Below are positions 9,433 through 18,431 of a stretch of DNA of 43,260 nucleotides, in pieces. The position numbers and the translations under genes are program-made. The first letter of the stretch is position 1. The number at the start of each line of letters is the position of its first letter. The notes under the pieces are model-generated. The model was not told where the DNA came from. It saw only the letters and a list, made by a program, of their open reading frames with translations, and made no database searches. This DNA is from Chlamydiota bacterium (lineage in GTDB: Bacteria; Chlamydiota; Chlamydiia; Chlamydiales; SM23-39): positions 1 through 43,260 of the forward strand of contig DAIDIZ010000010.1 of assembly GCA_027451585.1 (NCBI GenBank). The letters run 5' to 3'.

Positions 9433-10038
9433 ATGACAGAGCATGCCAGCGAAGAAAAGAACCCGAAATGGATGAATGACCGAATTGACCACGCGATTTT
9501 AGATAAGAGACGTGTTTTCCTTTCTGATGCAGTCGATGCAGAGAGCGCCAAGGATATCATTCGGAAGTTGTGGTATTTAGATCATATCGCGCCCGGCAAA
9601 CCGATTCTTTTCGTGATCAACTCCCCCGGAGGATCTGTCGATTCCGGATTTGCCATTTGGGATCAGATAAAGATGCTCTCTTCTCCCGTGATCACATTGG
9701 TAACCGGCCTTGCCGCTTCCATGGGCTCATTGCTCAGTCTTGTCGCAGGAAAGGGGAAGAGACTTGCCACTGCTAATTCGAGGATCATGATCCACCAACC
9801 TTTGATTGGGGGCGTGATCCGAGGCCAGGCAACTGATCTCGATATCCAGGCAAGAGAGATGCTCAAAACGCGAGCGATCATCGTTGATGTTTACGCTGAA
9901 GCAACCGGGAAAGACCGGACGGTGATTGAAAAAGCGATTGATCGGGATAATTGGATGACAGCTAAAGAAGCGAAAGATTTCGGTCTTTTGGATCAAGTTG
10001 TCACATCGATGAAAGATGTCGAGTCCTACTTAAAATAA
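9433..10038 (+). CDS. clpP: ATP-dependent Clp protease proteolytic subunit (ClpP1 type)
   Basis: Serine peptidase that forms the ClpP chamber and works with ClpX/ClpC. The catalytic serine S96 is in GLAASMGS and H121 is in [11 protein letters not shown]; the acidic residue falls in the [13 protein letters not shown] region. The 201-aa protein begins [13 protein letters not shown] at the ATG at 9433, chosen because GAGGAAAAGC overlaps the glyA stop and sits about 4-5 nt upstream; a TTG at 9418 would extend it by five residues but lies on top of that ribosome site. The [20 protein letters not shown] segment resembles chlamydial ClpP1 rather than ClpP2. Its last codons overlap the convergent NifS-NifU gene. 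Confidence 0.95.
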   Translation: MTEHASEEKNPKWMNDRIDHAILDKRRVFLSDAVDAESAKDIIRKLWYLDHIAPGKPILFVINSPGGSVDSGFAIWDQIKMLSSPVITLVTGLAASMGSLLSLVAGKGKRLATANSRIMIHQPLIGGVIRGQATDLDIQAREMLKTRAIIVDVYAEATGKDRTVIEKAIDRDNWMTAKEAKDFGLLDQVVTSMKDVESYLK

Positions 10039-11883
10039 GATCGGTATTACGGTAAGGGTTGGATGGACCCTTGCCTGTAAAATTTGTTGGATGGCAGAGA
10101 GTGTGGAGCCCGTGGCGGAGTGGCAGGTGGTACAAGAACCTTGGTAGGAAATAGAGAGCTCACCGTTTTCTTTCAGCTCCACCACCTGGACTCCCCCTGC
10201 GTCGAGTTCTACGTAGGGGCGGATTTCTTTATCGATCACTTCTTCGATGATCGCAAGTTTTTTCTCATGGGCGAAATCCCCCCAGCCGGCGATCCCAGTT
10301 TGGTTTTCTCCCAAATCCCACTCGATCGGAGTGACGTCGTAGGAAGTGTCGAGACAGACGATGTCTTCACATTGCCTGCAAGCGACGTCAATGGCCGAAA
10401 GGACACAGTTGAGCAGCCGGTCGGCTTCTTTGGGAAAAGCGGGAATCTCTTTTTTGTCTCTTCCTTGTTGGTCGATCAGATCCGCCGTGATCCGAGAGGC
10501 TCTTCTGTAGTCTTTCCGGATCATCAGTTCGGCGGAAAGTTCAGCGGCGAGGAATAGCGCTGTCGGGCCAAATGCTTGGAATTTCACATCGGCAATGACT
10601 CCATCAGACTCGTCAACAAGGAGTGAGAAAACGATTTCGTTCTCTCGTCCAATGACCAGTCTCATCCCTTTTTGTCTCGCCTCTTCTTCTGTAAATTTCC
10701 CCCCAAACCGAAAGCGTCCGATTTTCTCTCGGAGTTTCTTGTTCCACTGTGAAGGGCTGAACGGTTTCGGATCTACAGGTGGTAACGAGAGAGGAGCCAA
10801 AAAATCGACTGTTTTTTTGATCGTCTCTACGGCCTTTCGAATCTCTATCTCGGTTGTCAGCCGACTTAAAGAAAAGCTGAGAGAGGAGAAGGCGAGCTCG
10901 TTTGAGATTTTGGAGGCGAGGAGAACTTGCGCTATGTGTTGCTGATAATCACCTCCGATGGAAGTTTCAATTTGTTCTTTTTGGAGATGGGTAAAGAGCG
11001 CTTCTTGATGCATCTGTGGAAACGCAATCACACTGGTATTAGGTAATTTGAGGCTGTCTTTGAAAAGGATCTTGGCTTCTGGAATTGTTTTTACAATTTC
11101 GTTCTCAAGAATCTGTTTTTTTCTTGCCACTTCGAGCGCCATGGTGTCGAGAAACAGGGAGGCTTGGCGGGCCGATTTACCAAGAGCAATCACTGAGGCA
11201 ACATCCATCGGCCCACCTCGGAGAGAAGCTCCTCCGACAATGAGGGGAGATAGAGGGGATTGCTGTTTTGCAAAAAGAGCTCCAGTTCCTGGAAGAGAAT
11301 GGATGAGATTTCCTCCAAAGGTGAAATAATCGGCACCGATCTCTTCCAAAGAAAAGGGGTATTTCCCGGTGGCGTATGATCCTTCAAGATGGACCAGAAC
11401 CCCTTTTTCTCGGCCCATCTGGACAATCTCTTCAACCGGTTGGATCACTCCTGTTAATCCGTGGGCCATTGTAATAGAAATGAGGGCTGTTCGCGGCGTG
11501 ATCATCTCTTTTAGTTCTTTGAGATCGATTTCTCCTCGGCCATTTACCTTCACTGTTTTGACAAAGCAGCCCAGTTCTTCGAGCCGTTTCATCATTTGGA
11601 GGGTCGGAGCGTCTTCGATTTCTGATGTGATGAAGTGGCATTTCCCGGTGATTCTGGAAACTTTGAGAAAAACCGACAAAAGAACCTGATTGATCGCTTC
11701 GGCTGCAGATGAGGTGAAGACGAAAAGATCGCTTGAAGAGGCTCCGGTGAGCTGGTAGATTTTCTCGAGATGAGAAGCGAGGTGCACTTCCTCATCCTCT
11801 CTTTCCAAAGCGGCCTCGCAGGGAGCTGTTTTTTGATGGGAGGCTAGGCTTATCCCTGCTTGGTCCATGTTCCTTGATTCCAT
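10030..11883 (-). CDS. NifS-NifU fusion with degenerate cysteine desulfurase domain
   Basis: The 617-aa protein has three parts: an aminotransferase class V/NifS-like domain (about 1-365), an IscU-like domain (about 378-505) and a C-terminal Nfu domain (about 540-610). In the NifS part the PLP lysine position reads FGGN (N192 for K), the stacking histidine is D91 (IED), the usual DxxQ is E167/Y170 (LEGSY), and the catalytic cysteine loop is replaced around D312 (IGGDYQQ). The IscU part keeps one likely ligand cysteine (C493), with FGP where FGC is usual. The Nfu part has an intact C584-T-T-C587. In Chlamydia nifU and nifS are separate neighbours of gpmA, so the fusion stands out. It probably acts as an Fe-S scaffold or carrier, not as a desulfurase. 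The start may instead be the ATG at 11868. It overlaps gpmA by 34 nt. Confidence 0.85.
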   Translation of the reverse strand: MESRNMDQAGISLASHQKTAPCEAALEREDEEVHLASHLEKIYQLTGASSSDLFVFTSSAAEAINQVLLSVFLKVSRITGKCHFITSEIEDAPTLQMMKRLEELGCFVKTVKVNGRGEIDLKELKEMITPRTALISITMAHGLTGVIQPVEEIVQMGREKGVLVHLEGSYATGKYPFSLEEIGADYFTFGGNLIHSLPGTGALFAKQQSPLSPLIVGGASLRGGPMDVASVIALGKSARQASLFLDTMALEVARKKQILENEIVKTIPEAKILFKDSLKLPNTSVIAFPQMHQEALFTHLQKEQIETSIGGDYQQHIAQVLLASKISNELAFSSLSFSLSRLTTEIEIRKAVETIKKTVDFLAPLSLPPVDPKPFSPSQWNKKLREKIGRFRFGGKFTEEEARQKGMRLVIGRENEIVFSLLVDESDGVIADVKFQAFGPTALFLAAELSAELMIRKDYRRASRITADLIDQQGRDKKEIPAFPKEADRLLNCVLSAIDVACRQCEDIVCLDTSYDVTPIEWDLGENQTGIAGWGDFAHEKKLAIIEEVIDKEIRPYVELDAGGVQVVELKENGELSISYQGSCTTCHSATGSTLSAIQQILQARVHPTLTVIPILF

Positions 11884-12530
11884 CCATAGACGATTGGCTC
11901 ACCAGTTGCGAGTTCTAAATTCACCACTTCGTCGTTGTTCAGTTGGTCGAGATACATGATGATCGAACGGAGCGAGTTCCCATGAGCGCAAATGAAGATC
12001 GATTTTCCTTGATCGAGCAAAGGAATAATATTTTCTTGAAAATAGGGAATCGTTCTCTCTGCTGTCATTTTAAGGCTTTCGCCTCCAGGAGGGGCTATAG
12101 CAAAGCTCCGTCTCCACTCATGGACCTTTTTTTCCCCATACTTATCGGCGGTCTCTCTTTTATTTAATCCTTGGAGCTCCCCGTACATCCGTTCGTTGAG
12201 TTCCCAAGCTAAGTAGACCGGGATCATCTCTTTTCGTGTTTTTTCACTGTAGATCTGGCTCCACTCATCTTGCTTACTTCCCTTTTCATGAATGAAGAGA
12301 GGCGTTTTATTCGATGAATGATGTAACAAACTGAGACAGAGAGTCATATGAGATCTAATCAGTGTGGAGGTGAAGGCGAGATCGATCGGGAGGTGAGCGA
12401 TCTTTTTTCCGCCTTCAAAAGCCTCTTCGATCCCTCGATTGCTGAGAGGGATATCGACCCAACCGGTGAAAAGATTTTTTTGATTCCAGACCGATTGACC
12501 GTGGCGCATCAGAATGAGTTTGGTTTTCAT
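11850..12530 (-). CDS. gpmA: 2,3-bisphosphoglycerate-dependent phosphoglycerate mutase
   Basis: Glycolytic/gluconeogenic enzyme interconverting 3- and 2-phosphoglycerate. The phospho-histidine motif LMRHGQSVWN is at residues 6-15, followed by GWVDIPLSNRG, ELNERMYGELQGLNK with the catalytic glutamate, and HGNSLRSI with the second catalytic histidine. The ATG at 12530 (MKTKLILMRHG) gives 226 aa, standard for dPGM; a longer frame reaching 12629 adds a non-conserved N-terminus that overlaps the divergent pseudouridine synthase. The NifS-NifU gene starts inside its 3' end and the two are likely co-transcribed. From memory the same neighbours occur in C. trachomatis (CT720-CT722). Confidence 0.95.
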   Translation of the reverse strand: MKTKLILMRHGQSVWNQKNLFTGWVDIPLSNRGIEEAFEGGKKIAHLPIDLAFTSTLIRSHMTLCLSLLHHSSNKTPLFIHEKGSKQDEWSQIYSEKTRKEMIPVYLAWELNERMYGELQGLNKRETADKYGEKKVHEWRRSFAIAPPGGESLKMTAERTIPYFQENIIPLLDQGKSIFICAHGNSLRSIIMYLDQLNNDEVVNLELATGEPIVYGWNQGTWTKQG

Positions 12531-12564
12531 ACGGAAGGAGTGTACCAGAAGGGCCCTTTTCTGA

Positions 12565-12570
12565 TATACT
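12565..12570 (+). promoter_or_regulatory. -10-like TATACT directly before the pseudouridine synthase gene
   Basis: TATACT is followed by CCCGGCC and then the ATG at 12578, a 7-nt gap with no Shine-Dalgarno. The -35 region (near TGTACC, 12541) is poor. A transcript from here would begin at or within a base or two of the start codon. Confidence 0.45.
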
Positions 12571-12577
12571 CCCGGCC

Positions 12578-13303
12578 ATGGAAAAGAAACGTTTGAGTAA
12601 AGCATTAGCCGCTGCCGGGATAGCTTCAAGGAGAGCCTGTGAGGAACTGATCTTCATGGGGCGAGTCCAAGTCAATGGAGAAACAGTCAAAGTCCCTCAA
12701 TTTCTCGTCGATTGGTCAGTAGATCGGATCACAGTTGATGGATCGAATGTGAAAGGCGAGGAAGAAAAAGTTTTTTACATGATCAATAAACCGAAAGGGG
12801 TGATCTGTTCCGCGGAAAGGATTGGCAATAAGCCGATCATTCTCGATCTTTTTCCAGATTCTCGGCACCGTCTTTTCACAATTGGGCGTTTAGATAAGGA
12901 TTCAACGGGTCTTCTTCTCGTCACAAATGATGGTCAGTTTTCTCAAAAGGTAATCCACCCTTCTTCAAATATCATCAAAGAATATCTTGTAAAAACAACC
13001 CAAGAGATCTCAGGACAGCACCTTGAAGAGCTCTCTCAAGGAGCCAGAGTCGATGAGAAATGGGTGCGCCCTGTTTCTGTAGAAAAAGTGAGAAAAGGGA
13101 CTTTTCGCATTTGTGTGAAAGAAGGGAAGAAGCACGAAGTAAGGATCATTGCGGAAAGAGCGGGTCTCAAGGTGATCGAGCTCACAAGAATTCGGATCGG
13201 GAGCCTTTTTCTGGGAACTCTTTCTCCTGGAGAATTTCGGCTTCTTACAGAAACGGATAAAACCTTGATTTTTACGTCCCACGGAAAATCGAAAAAGCGA
13301 TGA
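12578..13303 (+). CDS. RluB/RsuA-family rRNA pseudouridine synthase
   Basis: The 241-aa protein has an N-terminal S4 RNA-binding domain (residues 4-55, RLSKALAAAGIASRRACEEL) and a pseudouridine synthase domain with FYMINKPKGVICS and the catalytic aspartate in GRLDKDSTGLLLVTNDG. The RsuA/RluB/RluE/RluF family modifies rRNA. The C-terminal HEVRIIAERAGLKVIELTRIRIG is characteristic and favours the RluB/RluE side, but the exact target uridine cannot be read from sequence. It is divergent from gpmA and overlaps the phosphate transporter gene by 4 nt (ATGA). It corresponds to the chlamydial gene next to pgm (CT723, from memory). Confidence 0.92.
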   Translation: MEKKRLSKALAAAGIASRRACEELIFMGRVQVNGETVKVPQFLVDWSVDRITVDGSNVKGEEEKVFYMINKPKGVICSAERIGNKPIILDLFPDSRHRLFTIGRLDKDSTGLLLVTNDGQFSQKVIHPSSNIIKEYLVKTTQEISGQHLEELSQGARVDEKWVRPVSVEKVRKGTFRICVKEGKKHEVRIIAERAGLKVIELTRIRIGSLFLGTLSPGEFRLLTETDKTLIFTSHGKSKKR

Positions 13304-14346
13304 TGATCTTAGAGTCTTTGGCTCTATTTCTCGGCCTTTACATGGCGTGGAATATCGGCGCCAATGATGTCGCTAACGCAATGGGGACATCGGTTGGGTC
13401 CAAAGCGCTCAATCTCAAAAAAGCAGTCCTCATTGCCGCTATCTTGGAATTTTCAGGCGCTTTTTTCGTCGGATCCAATGTTTCAGAAACGATCCAGAGA
13501 GGGATTATTTCGATCGATTGTTTCCAGGGGCAGCCACAAGTCTTTGTCCTAGGGATGATTGGAGCCCTTCTATCGACAGGAATTCTTCTCCAGATGGCTT
13601 CCTATTTTGCCCTTCCTGTTTCGACTACTCACGCGATCGTCGGGTCGGTGATTGGGTTCGGATGTTTTGTGGGTGGAGTCGATGCGATCCAATGGCGGGA
13701 AGTCGGTTGGATTTCTCTTAGCTGGATTTGTTCTCCTTTGCTCAGCGGTCTTTTATCTTATCTTTTCTTTAGTGCGATCCAAAAAATGGCCCCTCGCTAT
13801 GTGTCGACAGCGGGGTTCTCTTTTCAGGCTATTGAATCTCCTTTTGAGAGGCGCTTTGCCTATTTGCAAGTGGGCAGTGCTTGCCTTGTCGCATTTGCCC
13901 ATGGAGCCAATGACGTTTCGAATGCAATTGGGCCCGTCGCTGCGATTTTGGGCGTTTTGAAAACTGACGCGATTCAGACAAAGACGGCGATCCCTTCTTG
14001 GCTGCTCGCCTTTGGCGGTCTTGGGATTGTTTTAGGTCTTGCCACCTGGGGATGGCGCGTGATTGATACCATCGGGAAAAAGATCACGGAACTCACTCCC
14101 AGCAGAGGTTTTGCGGCCGAATTTGGAACCGCTCTTACAGTGCTTTTCGCGTCGAAATTGGGATTGCCGATTTCGACGACCCATGCTCTTGTGGGGGCCG
14201 TCTTTGGCGTGGGACTTACAAGAGGGTCTCAAGGATTGAATTTTGAAATCTTGCGCAATATTCTCCTTTCCTGGGTAGTCACTTTGCCCTTGTGTGCCCT
14301 ATTTTCCGTTCTGATGTTCTATCTCTTAAGATTGATTTTTCTTTGA
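13300..14346 (+). CDS. pitA: PiT-family inorganic phosphate transporter
   Basis: Inner-membrane secondary transporter for phosphate. The two inverted repeats each carry the family signature: NIGANDVANAMGTSVGSKAL near residue 20 and AHGANDVSNAIGPVAAILG near residue 205. STTHAIVGS and STTHALVGAVFG are the paired helical motifs. At 348 aa it is compact, lacking the large cytoplasmic loop of E. coli PitA. About ten hydrophobic segments are visible. The start overlaps the pseudouridine synthase stop (ATGA), so the two are translationally coupled. The coupling ion cannot be told from sequence. Confidence 0.92.
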   Translation: MMILESLALFLGLYMAWNIGANDVANAMGTSVGSKALNLKKAVLIAAILEFSGAFFVGSNVSETIQRGIISIDCFQGQPQVFVLGMIGALLSTGILLQMASYFALPVSTTHAIVGSVIGFGCFVGGVDAIQWREVGWISLSWICSPLLSGLLSYLFFSAIQKMAPRYVSTAGFSFQAIESPFERRFAYLQVGSACLVAFAHGANDVSNAIGPVAAILGVLKTDAIQTKTAIPSWLLAFGGLGIVLGLATWGWRVIDTIGKKITELTPSRGFAAEFGTALTVLFASKLGLPISTTHALVGAVFGVGLTRGSQGLNFEILRNILLSWVVTLPLCALFSVLMFYLLRLIFL

Positions 14347-14350
14347 TTTC

Positions 14351-14379
14351 TTGCATCTCTTTTCCGTGAGTGATATATG
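14351..14379 (+). promoter_or_regulatory. Candidate promoter of the outer-membrane protein gene
   Basis: TTGCAT (14351-14356), a 17-nt spacer and TATATG (14374-14379) make a reasonable housekeeping promoter. The ATG at 14390 lies 10 nt beyond the -10 with no Shine-Dalgarno between, again pointing to a very short or absent leader. Confidence 0.5.
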
Positions 14380-14389
14380 AAATTTCTAT

Positions 14390-15370
14390 ATGAAAAAAAT
14401 CATTTTGCTTCTTTTTACCTGTTCTCTCTTTGCTCAAGAGTCTCCTCGGGCAATTGAAAAAGAGCTTCAAAGCGCAGAAATGCAGTTCAAGAGAGCGAAA
14501 AAGATGTTCAATCCGTGGTACACGGGCCCTCTTATCACCCCTTCCGCCTCAATGATGCCACCTGGATCTGCGAATATTCAGCCTTATCTTCTTCTCAATG
14601 GGGCCTATGCTACATTCGACAAACACCGAGAGTCGATTTCTCTTCCTCATAACCTCTACTCAGCCCAGATTCTCTCCCTTCTTTTAGTGGGAGTGACTCC
14701 CTCTGTTGATTGCATGCTCACGACTTCGGCCACTGCTAATTGGCAAGAGGATCACTCGGGAGGGGGATTCAATGATCTTTCTCTTACAGCTGGTTTTTTG
14801 ATTCAACCGGAAACGCTCTATGTCCCTGCCATTAAATTCACTGTTACAGAAGTCTTCCCCACAGGGAAATACCAGCACCTAAATCCCAATGGACTTGCTT
14901 TAAGCGGAACAGGGCAGGGAAGTTTTCAGACGCAATTTGGCTTAGTCTTTTCGAAATTATTTTGGTGGATTTATTCTCATCCTCTCAATGTGCGAGGCTT
15001 TGTCGGCTATAACGTTGAAACTTGTGTCCACGTACAAGGTTTCAATACCTATGGGGGCGGGTCGCAAACGAGAGGGGTAGTGATACCTGGTAACACTTTT
15101 TCTAGCGACTTCGCCCTAGAATGGAGTTTTTCTGAACGATGGGTTCTCGCTCTCGACACAGTCTACTCGTTTCAAGGGAAAACTGAGTTCCGCGGATTTA
15201 CCCAAACTCCAGTGGGAACTGGCTATAGTGATAATTTAAGTCTTTGTCCCGCGATTGAATACAATTGGGATGAGAATTTGGGCGTTATTGCGGGAGTCCA
15301 ATTTTCTGTCTACGGTCGTAATAGTCAAAATTTTGCCAAAGGGCAGTTCAGCGTGTCCTATGTCTGGTGA
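14390..15370 (+). CDS. Putative outer-membrane beta-barrel protein (unnamed)
   Basis: The protein begins MKKIILLLFTCSLFAQ, a typical signal peptide with likely cleavage after Ala15. A short charged stretch follows (EKELQSAEMQFKRAKKM). The rest alternates hydrophobic and polar residues with many Gly, Tyr, Trp and Phe, and it ends in VSYVW, a C-terminal aromatic residue as recognised by the BAM machinery. No lipobox and no long hydrophobic helix are seen. This suggests a porin or transporter-like barrel of the outer membrane, loosely like MetA-pathway/transporter barrels. I do not recognise a specific family with certainty. Its last 11 nt overlap glgP, so the two are likely co-expressed. Confidence 0.75.
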   Translation: MKKIILLLFTCSLFAQESPRAIEKELQSAEMQFKRAKKMFNPWYTGPLITPSASMMPPGSANIQPYLLLNGAYATFDKHRESISLPHNLYSAQILSLLLVGVTPSVDCMLTTSATANWQEDHSGGGFNDLSLTAGFLIQPETLYVPAIKFTVTEVFPTGKYQHLNPNGLALSGTGQGSFQTQFGLVFSKLFWWIYSHPLNVRGFVGYNVETCVHVQGFNTYGGGSQTRGVVIPGNTFSSDFALEWSFSERWVLALDTVYSFQGKTEFRGFTQTPVGTGYSDNLSLCPAIEYNWDENLGVIAGVQFSVYGRNSQNFAKGQFSVSYVW

Positions 15371-17897
15371 TCTCAGTCTCCAAGCAGATATTCTTGCTCA
15401 AAAAATCCGCCATGTGATGATCACAACCAATGGACGAACCGAACAAAAAGCTTCCATCGAAGAATTTTATCAAGCTTTTTGCTCGGCTCTTCGAGAAGAG
15501 ATCATGATCCACTGGACGGCAAGTCTCGACTCAATGGATGAAACAAAAGCCCGAGTTCTCTACTTTCTCTCAATGGAATACCTCCCGGGCCGTTTCTTGA
15601 AGAACAACATCGTCAATATCGGAGCTCACGATCTCGTCCAAGCGGTCTTGAAGAAATTGGGGAGAAACTGGTCCGATTTGGCCTCCTGCGATGCCGATCC
15701 AGGTCTTGGAAACGGAGGCTTGGGAAGGCTCTCTTCTTGTTTCCTCGACTCTTTGGCGACTCTTCACTATCCTGCTCGTGGTTACGGACTTAGGTATCAG
15801 TACGGAATTTTTGAACAGGAGATTTGGAATGGGAAGCAAGTGGAAAAACCAGATGGATGGCTTTTGAACATCAATCCCTGGGAATCGAGGCGAGATACTT
15901 TGGCCACTAATATCCACTTTCGAGGCAAGGTTGTCCCCGCGAAGAATCAACATGGGGACGAAGTATTTTTACTGCAAGACTATGAAGAAGTAAGAGCTCT
16001 TCCTTATGACACTCCCATCATCGGCTATGCAAAACAGGATAATTATTCAGTTTTGACCTTGCGTCTTTGGTCGACGAAGGAGTCTCCTCGCAACTTTGTC
16101 TTAGAACGATACAACGCAGGGATGCTCGAGGCTGCGGTCGAAAATACAGCTTTAACCGATGTACTGTATCCCAATGATCATACTGAATTGGGGAAACGGG
16201 TTCGCCTGAAGCAAGAGTTTCTTCTGGTTTCAGGTTCTCTGCAAGATATCATCCGGCGCCACTTGCGAGTTCACGGAGAGCTCACTTCCCTCAAAGATAA
16301 GGCCCGGATCCAGATGAACGACACCCATCCTGCCTTAGCTGTTGCAGAGTTGATGCGCACTCTGATGAAGAATTACAATTTTTCGTGGGATGAAGCTCTC
16401 GAAACAACGATTGCCTGTTGTGGCTATACCAATCACACGATTCTTCGTGAAGGATTAGAAGAGTGGAGCGAAAAGAGAATGACGGAATTGCTCCCTCGCC
16501 AATTTGCGATCATTCAGAAACTCAATGAAGTTTTGTGTGATCGGGTTCGCTCTCGCTTTGAGGGGGATGAAGAGCGTGTGCGGCGCATGTCGATCCTCGA
16601 AGGGGGGAAAGTGAGAATGTCACATCTTGCCATTTTCGGCTCTCATGCAGTGAATGGAGTGGCTGAGCTGCACACCACCCTTCTCAAAACCAATCTCTTT
16701 AAAGATTTTTTCGAACTTTCTCCTGAAAAGTTTTTGAATGTCACAAACGGAGTGACTCAGAGAAGATGGCTGCTTGATGCCAATCGAGAGCTTTCTTCCT
16801 TCATTACCGAGAGGATTGGTTCTGGTTGGATCACCGATTTTAAAGAGATCAAAAAACTCGCTTCGTTTGCCTCGGATCGAAAAAGCCAAGAAGCCTTTTT
16901 AGCCATCAAAAAAGAAAAGAAAAAGGAGCTTCTGTTCTTTTTACAAAGAGAAAATCCGCTGCGTGATGCAAAAGGAAAGATGATCCCTCGACCAAGCTGC
17001 GTTGACGAAATGGCTCTTTTCGACGTGCATATCAAAAGGATTCATGAATACAAAAGGCAGCTTCTCAATGCCCTCCACATCATAGCCCTTTATCAAGAGA
17101 TCAAACGAGGGGAGATCCGGAAGGTTCCTCGTCTTTTCCTTTTTGGAGGGAAAGCCGCTCCAGGCTATGAGAGAGCCAAACAAGTGATTCGTCTTATTTG
17201 TGCGATTGGTCGAAAAATTCGATCCGATCCACAAATAAAAAATCATCTCGAGGTGGTGTTCATAGAAAATTACAACGTTTCGAAAGCTGAAATGATTATT
17301 CCTGCAGCCGATCTCTCCGAACAGATTTCGACCGCCGGGTGGGAGGCTTCTGGAACTGGGAATATGAAATTATCGATGAATGGAGCCTTGACCATTGGAA
17401 CTGAAGATGGGGCCAATATCGAAATGCGCCAAGCAGTGGGAGATCGCTTCTGGCCCTTCCGATTTGGCGCGGACGCAAGTGAAAATCAAAATCCCTATCG
17501 ATCTTGGGATTTTTACATTCGCGATTTGTTTCTTAAGCAGGTAGTTGACTCGCTGAAAGATGGTTCATTTTCTGAAACCGAGGAGGAGAGAATCCTTTTT
17601 GCTCAACTCCATCAAGATTTGGTAGAAAAAGACAGATACCGAATCTTGCAAGATTTTAGATCCTATTATGAGACCCAAAAGAAAGTGGAAACCTATTTTG
17701 CCGATCCTCTGCTCTGGGCTGAAACTGTATTGCACAATATCGCTGGGATGAGCCCTTTCTCTGTCGATGAGACCATTCGTCAGTATGCTGAGAAAATTTG
17801 GGGACTTTCCCCCTGCGCTCCAGATAGTACTATTTTCAATAAAGTCCAAGACGAATATGCCCAGCATGATCGTTGTCGGATCGGGGTCTCTCATTGA
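15360..17897 (+). CDS. glgP: Glycogen phosphorylase
   Basis: PLP-dependent enzyme releasing glucose-1-phosphate from glycogen. The protein is 845 aa. EASGTGNMKLSMNGALTIGT carries the PLP lysine K670. LSMEYLPGRFLKNN, GNGGLGRLSSCFLDSLATL, QMNDTHPALAVAELMR and DVHIKRIHEYKRQ are all family-conserved. I chose the ATG at 15360 (MSGDLSLQADIL), which overlaps the upstream barrel gene; the frame is open back to 15255 but that part is not phosphorylase-like. With glgX at 28980-30962 it points to glycogen turnover, as in other chlamydiae. A dispersed repeat copy follows the stop. Confidence 0.97.
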   Translation: MSGDLSLQADILAQKIRHVMITTNGRTEQKASIEEFYQAFCSALREEIMIHWTASLDSMDETKARVLYFLSMEYLPGRFLKNNIVNIGAHDLVQAVLKKLGRNWSDLASCDADPGLGNGGLGRLSSCFLDSLATLHYPARGYGLRYQYGIFEQEIWNGKQVEKPDGWLLNINPWESRRDTLATNIHFRGKVVPAKNQHGDEVFLLQDYEEVRALPYDTPIIGYAKQDNYSVLTLRLWSTKESPRNFVLERYNAGMLEAAVENTALTDVLYPNDHTELGKRVRLKQEFLLVSGSLQDIIRRHLRVHGELTSLKDKARIQMNDTHPALAVAELMRTLMKNYNFSWDEALETTIACCGYTNHTILREGLEEWSEKRMTELLPRQFAIIQKLNEVLCDRVRSRFEGDEERVRRMSILEGGKVRMSHLAIFGSHAVNGVAELHTTLLKTNLFKDFFELSPEKFLNVTNGVTQRRWLLDANRELSSFITERIGSGWITDFKEIKKLASFASDRKSQEAFLAIKKEKKKELLFFLQRENPLRDAKGKMIPRPSCVDEMALFDVHIKRIHEYKRQLLNALHIIALYQEIKRGEIRKVPRLFLFGGKAAPGYERAKQVIRLICAIGRKIRSDPQIKNHLEVVFIENYNVSKAEMIIPAADLSEQISTAGWEASGTGNMKLSMNGALTIGTEDGANIEMRQAVGDRFWPFRFGADASENQNPYRSWDFYIRDLFLKQVVDSLKDGSFSETEEERILFAQLHQDLVEKDRYRILQDFRSYYETQKKVETYFADPLLWAETVLHNIAGMSPFSVDETIRQYAEKIWGLSPCAPDSTIFNKVQDEYAQHDRCRIGVSH

Positions 17898-17927
17898 GGG
17901 GAGTGGCAAAACCCCATTTGGAAACGA

Positions 17928-17965
17928 TTTTGAATCATTTCCGGTATACTCGTTCCCCTCCAAAG
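17928..17965 (+). repeat. Dispersed repeat, copy C (junction form)
   Basis: TTTTGAATCATTTCCGGTATA (the unit's right end) runs directly into TATACTCGTTCCCCTCCAAAG (the unit's left end), sharing the TATA. It lies just after glgP and abuts the truncated YhcG-like gene, marking one edge of the island. Confidence 0.65.
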
Positions 17966-17987
17966 TTACCCAAGAAAAAAGGCAAAG

Positions 17988-18431
17988 CAACAGTCGGATT
18001 TGGCCATTCAGATGATGAAGGATCCCTACAATCTTGCCTTCATCGAGCTTGAAAAAGACTTCCGAGAAAGAGAACTTGAGCAAGGGCTCATGGAACACAT
18101 CCAACAATTCCTTCTTGAGCTCGGCCAAGGATTTGCCTTTGTTGGGAGACAAGTCAGTCTGGTTGTGGATGAAAAAGAATATTTCGTGGATTTATTGTTT
18201 TACCACCTTAAATTGCGGAGATATATCGTTATCGAACTGAAAGCCAGGGAGTTCGAACCAAAAGATATTAGCCAACTCAACTTTTATATGTCCGCTGTTG
18301 ATGATCATCTACGCCAACCGGATGATAAGCCAACTATCGGTATGATTTTCTGCAAAACTAAGCAAAATTTCACTGTAGAATACTATAGTGGACCCATATG
18401 TCTATACAATTTTGTGGGTCAAACTTGTTAA
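17988..18431 (+). pseudogene. Truncated YhcG/DUF1016 PD-(D/E)XK nuclease fragment
   Basis: The translation runs QQSDLAIQMMKDPYNLAFIE, then RERELEQGLMEHIQQFLLEL, GFAFVGRQ, FVDLLFYHLKLRRYIVIELK and QLNFYMSAVDDHLRQPDD. This is the well-conserved C-terminal nuclease half of the YhcG/DUF1016 family, with the D and ExK nuclease residues in VDLLFYH and IELKAR. The N-terminal half (usually about 150-200 aa) is missing: homology begins next to the repeat at 17928-17965. At the 3' end the sequence diverges after VEYY, where the IS end at 18384 begins, and the last codons are IS-derived. The fragment is open but truncated at both ends, so a working protein is unlikely. YhcG proteins are often linked to mobile DNA. 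Confidence 0.8.

Noticed and set aside
12563..12577. TATACTCCCGG as another repeat copy
   Set aside because: Only TATACTC is shared with the repeat family; it fits better as a -10 hexamer.
15255..15359. Longer N-terminus for glycogen phosphorylase from 15255
   Set aside because: That stretch is the out-of-frame shadow of the barrel protein's C-terminus and is not phosphorylase-like.
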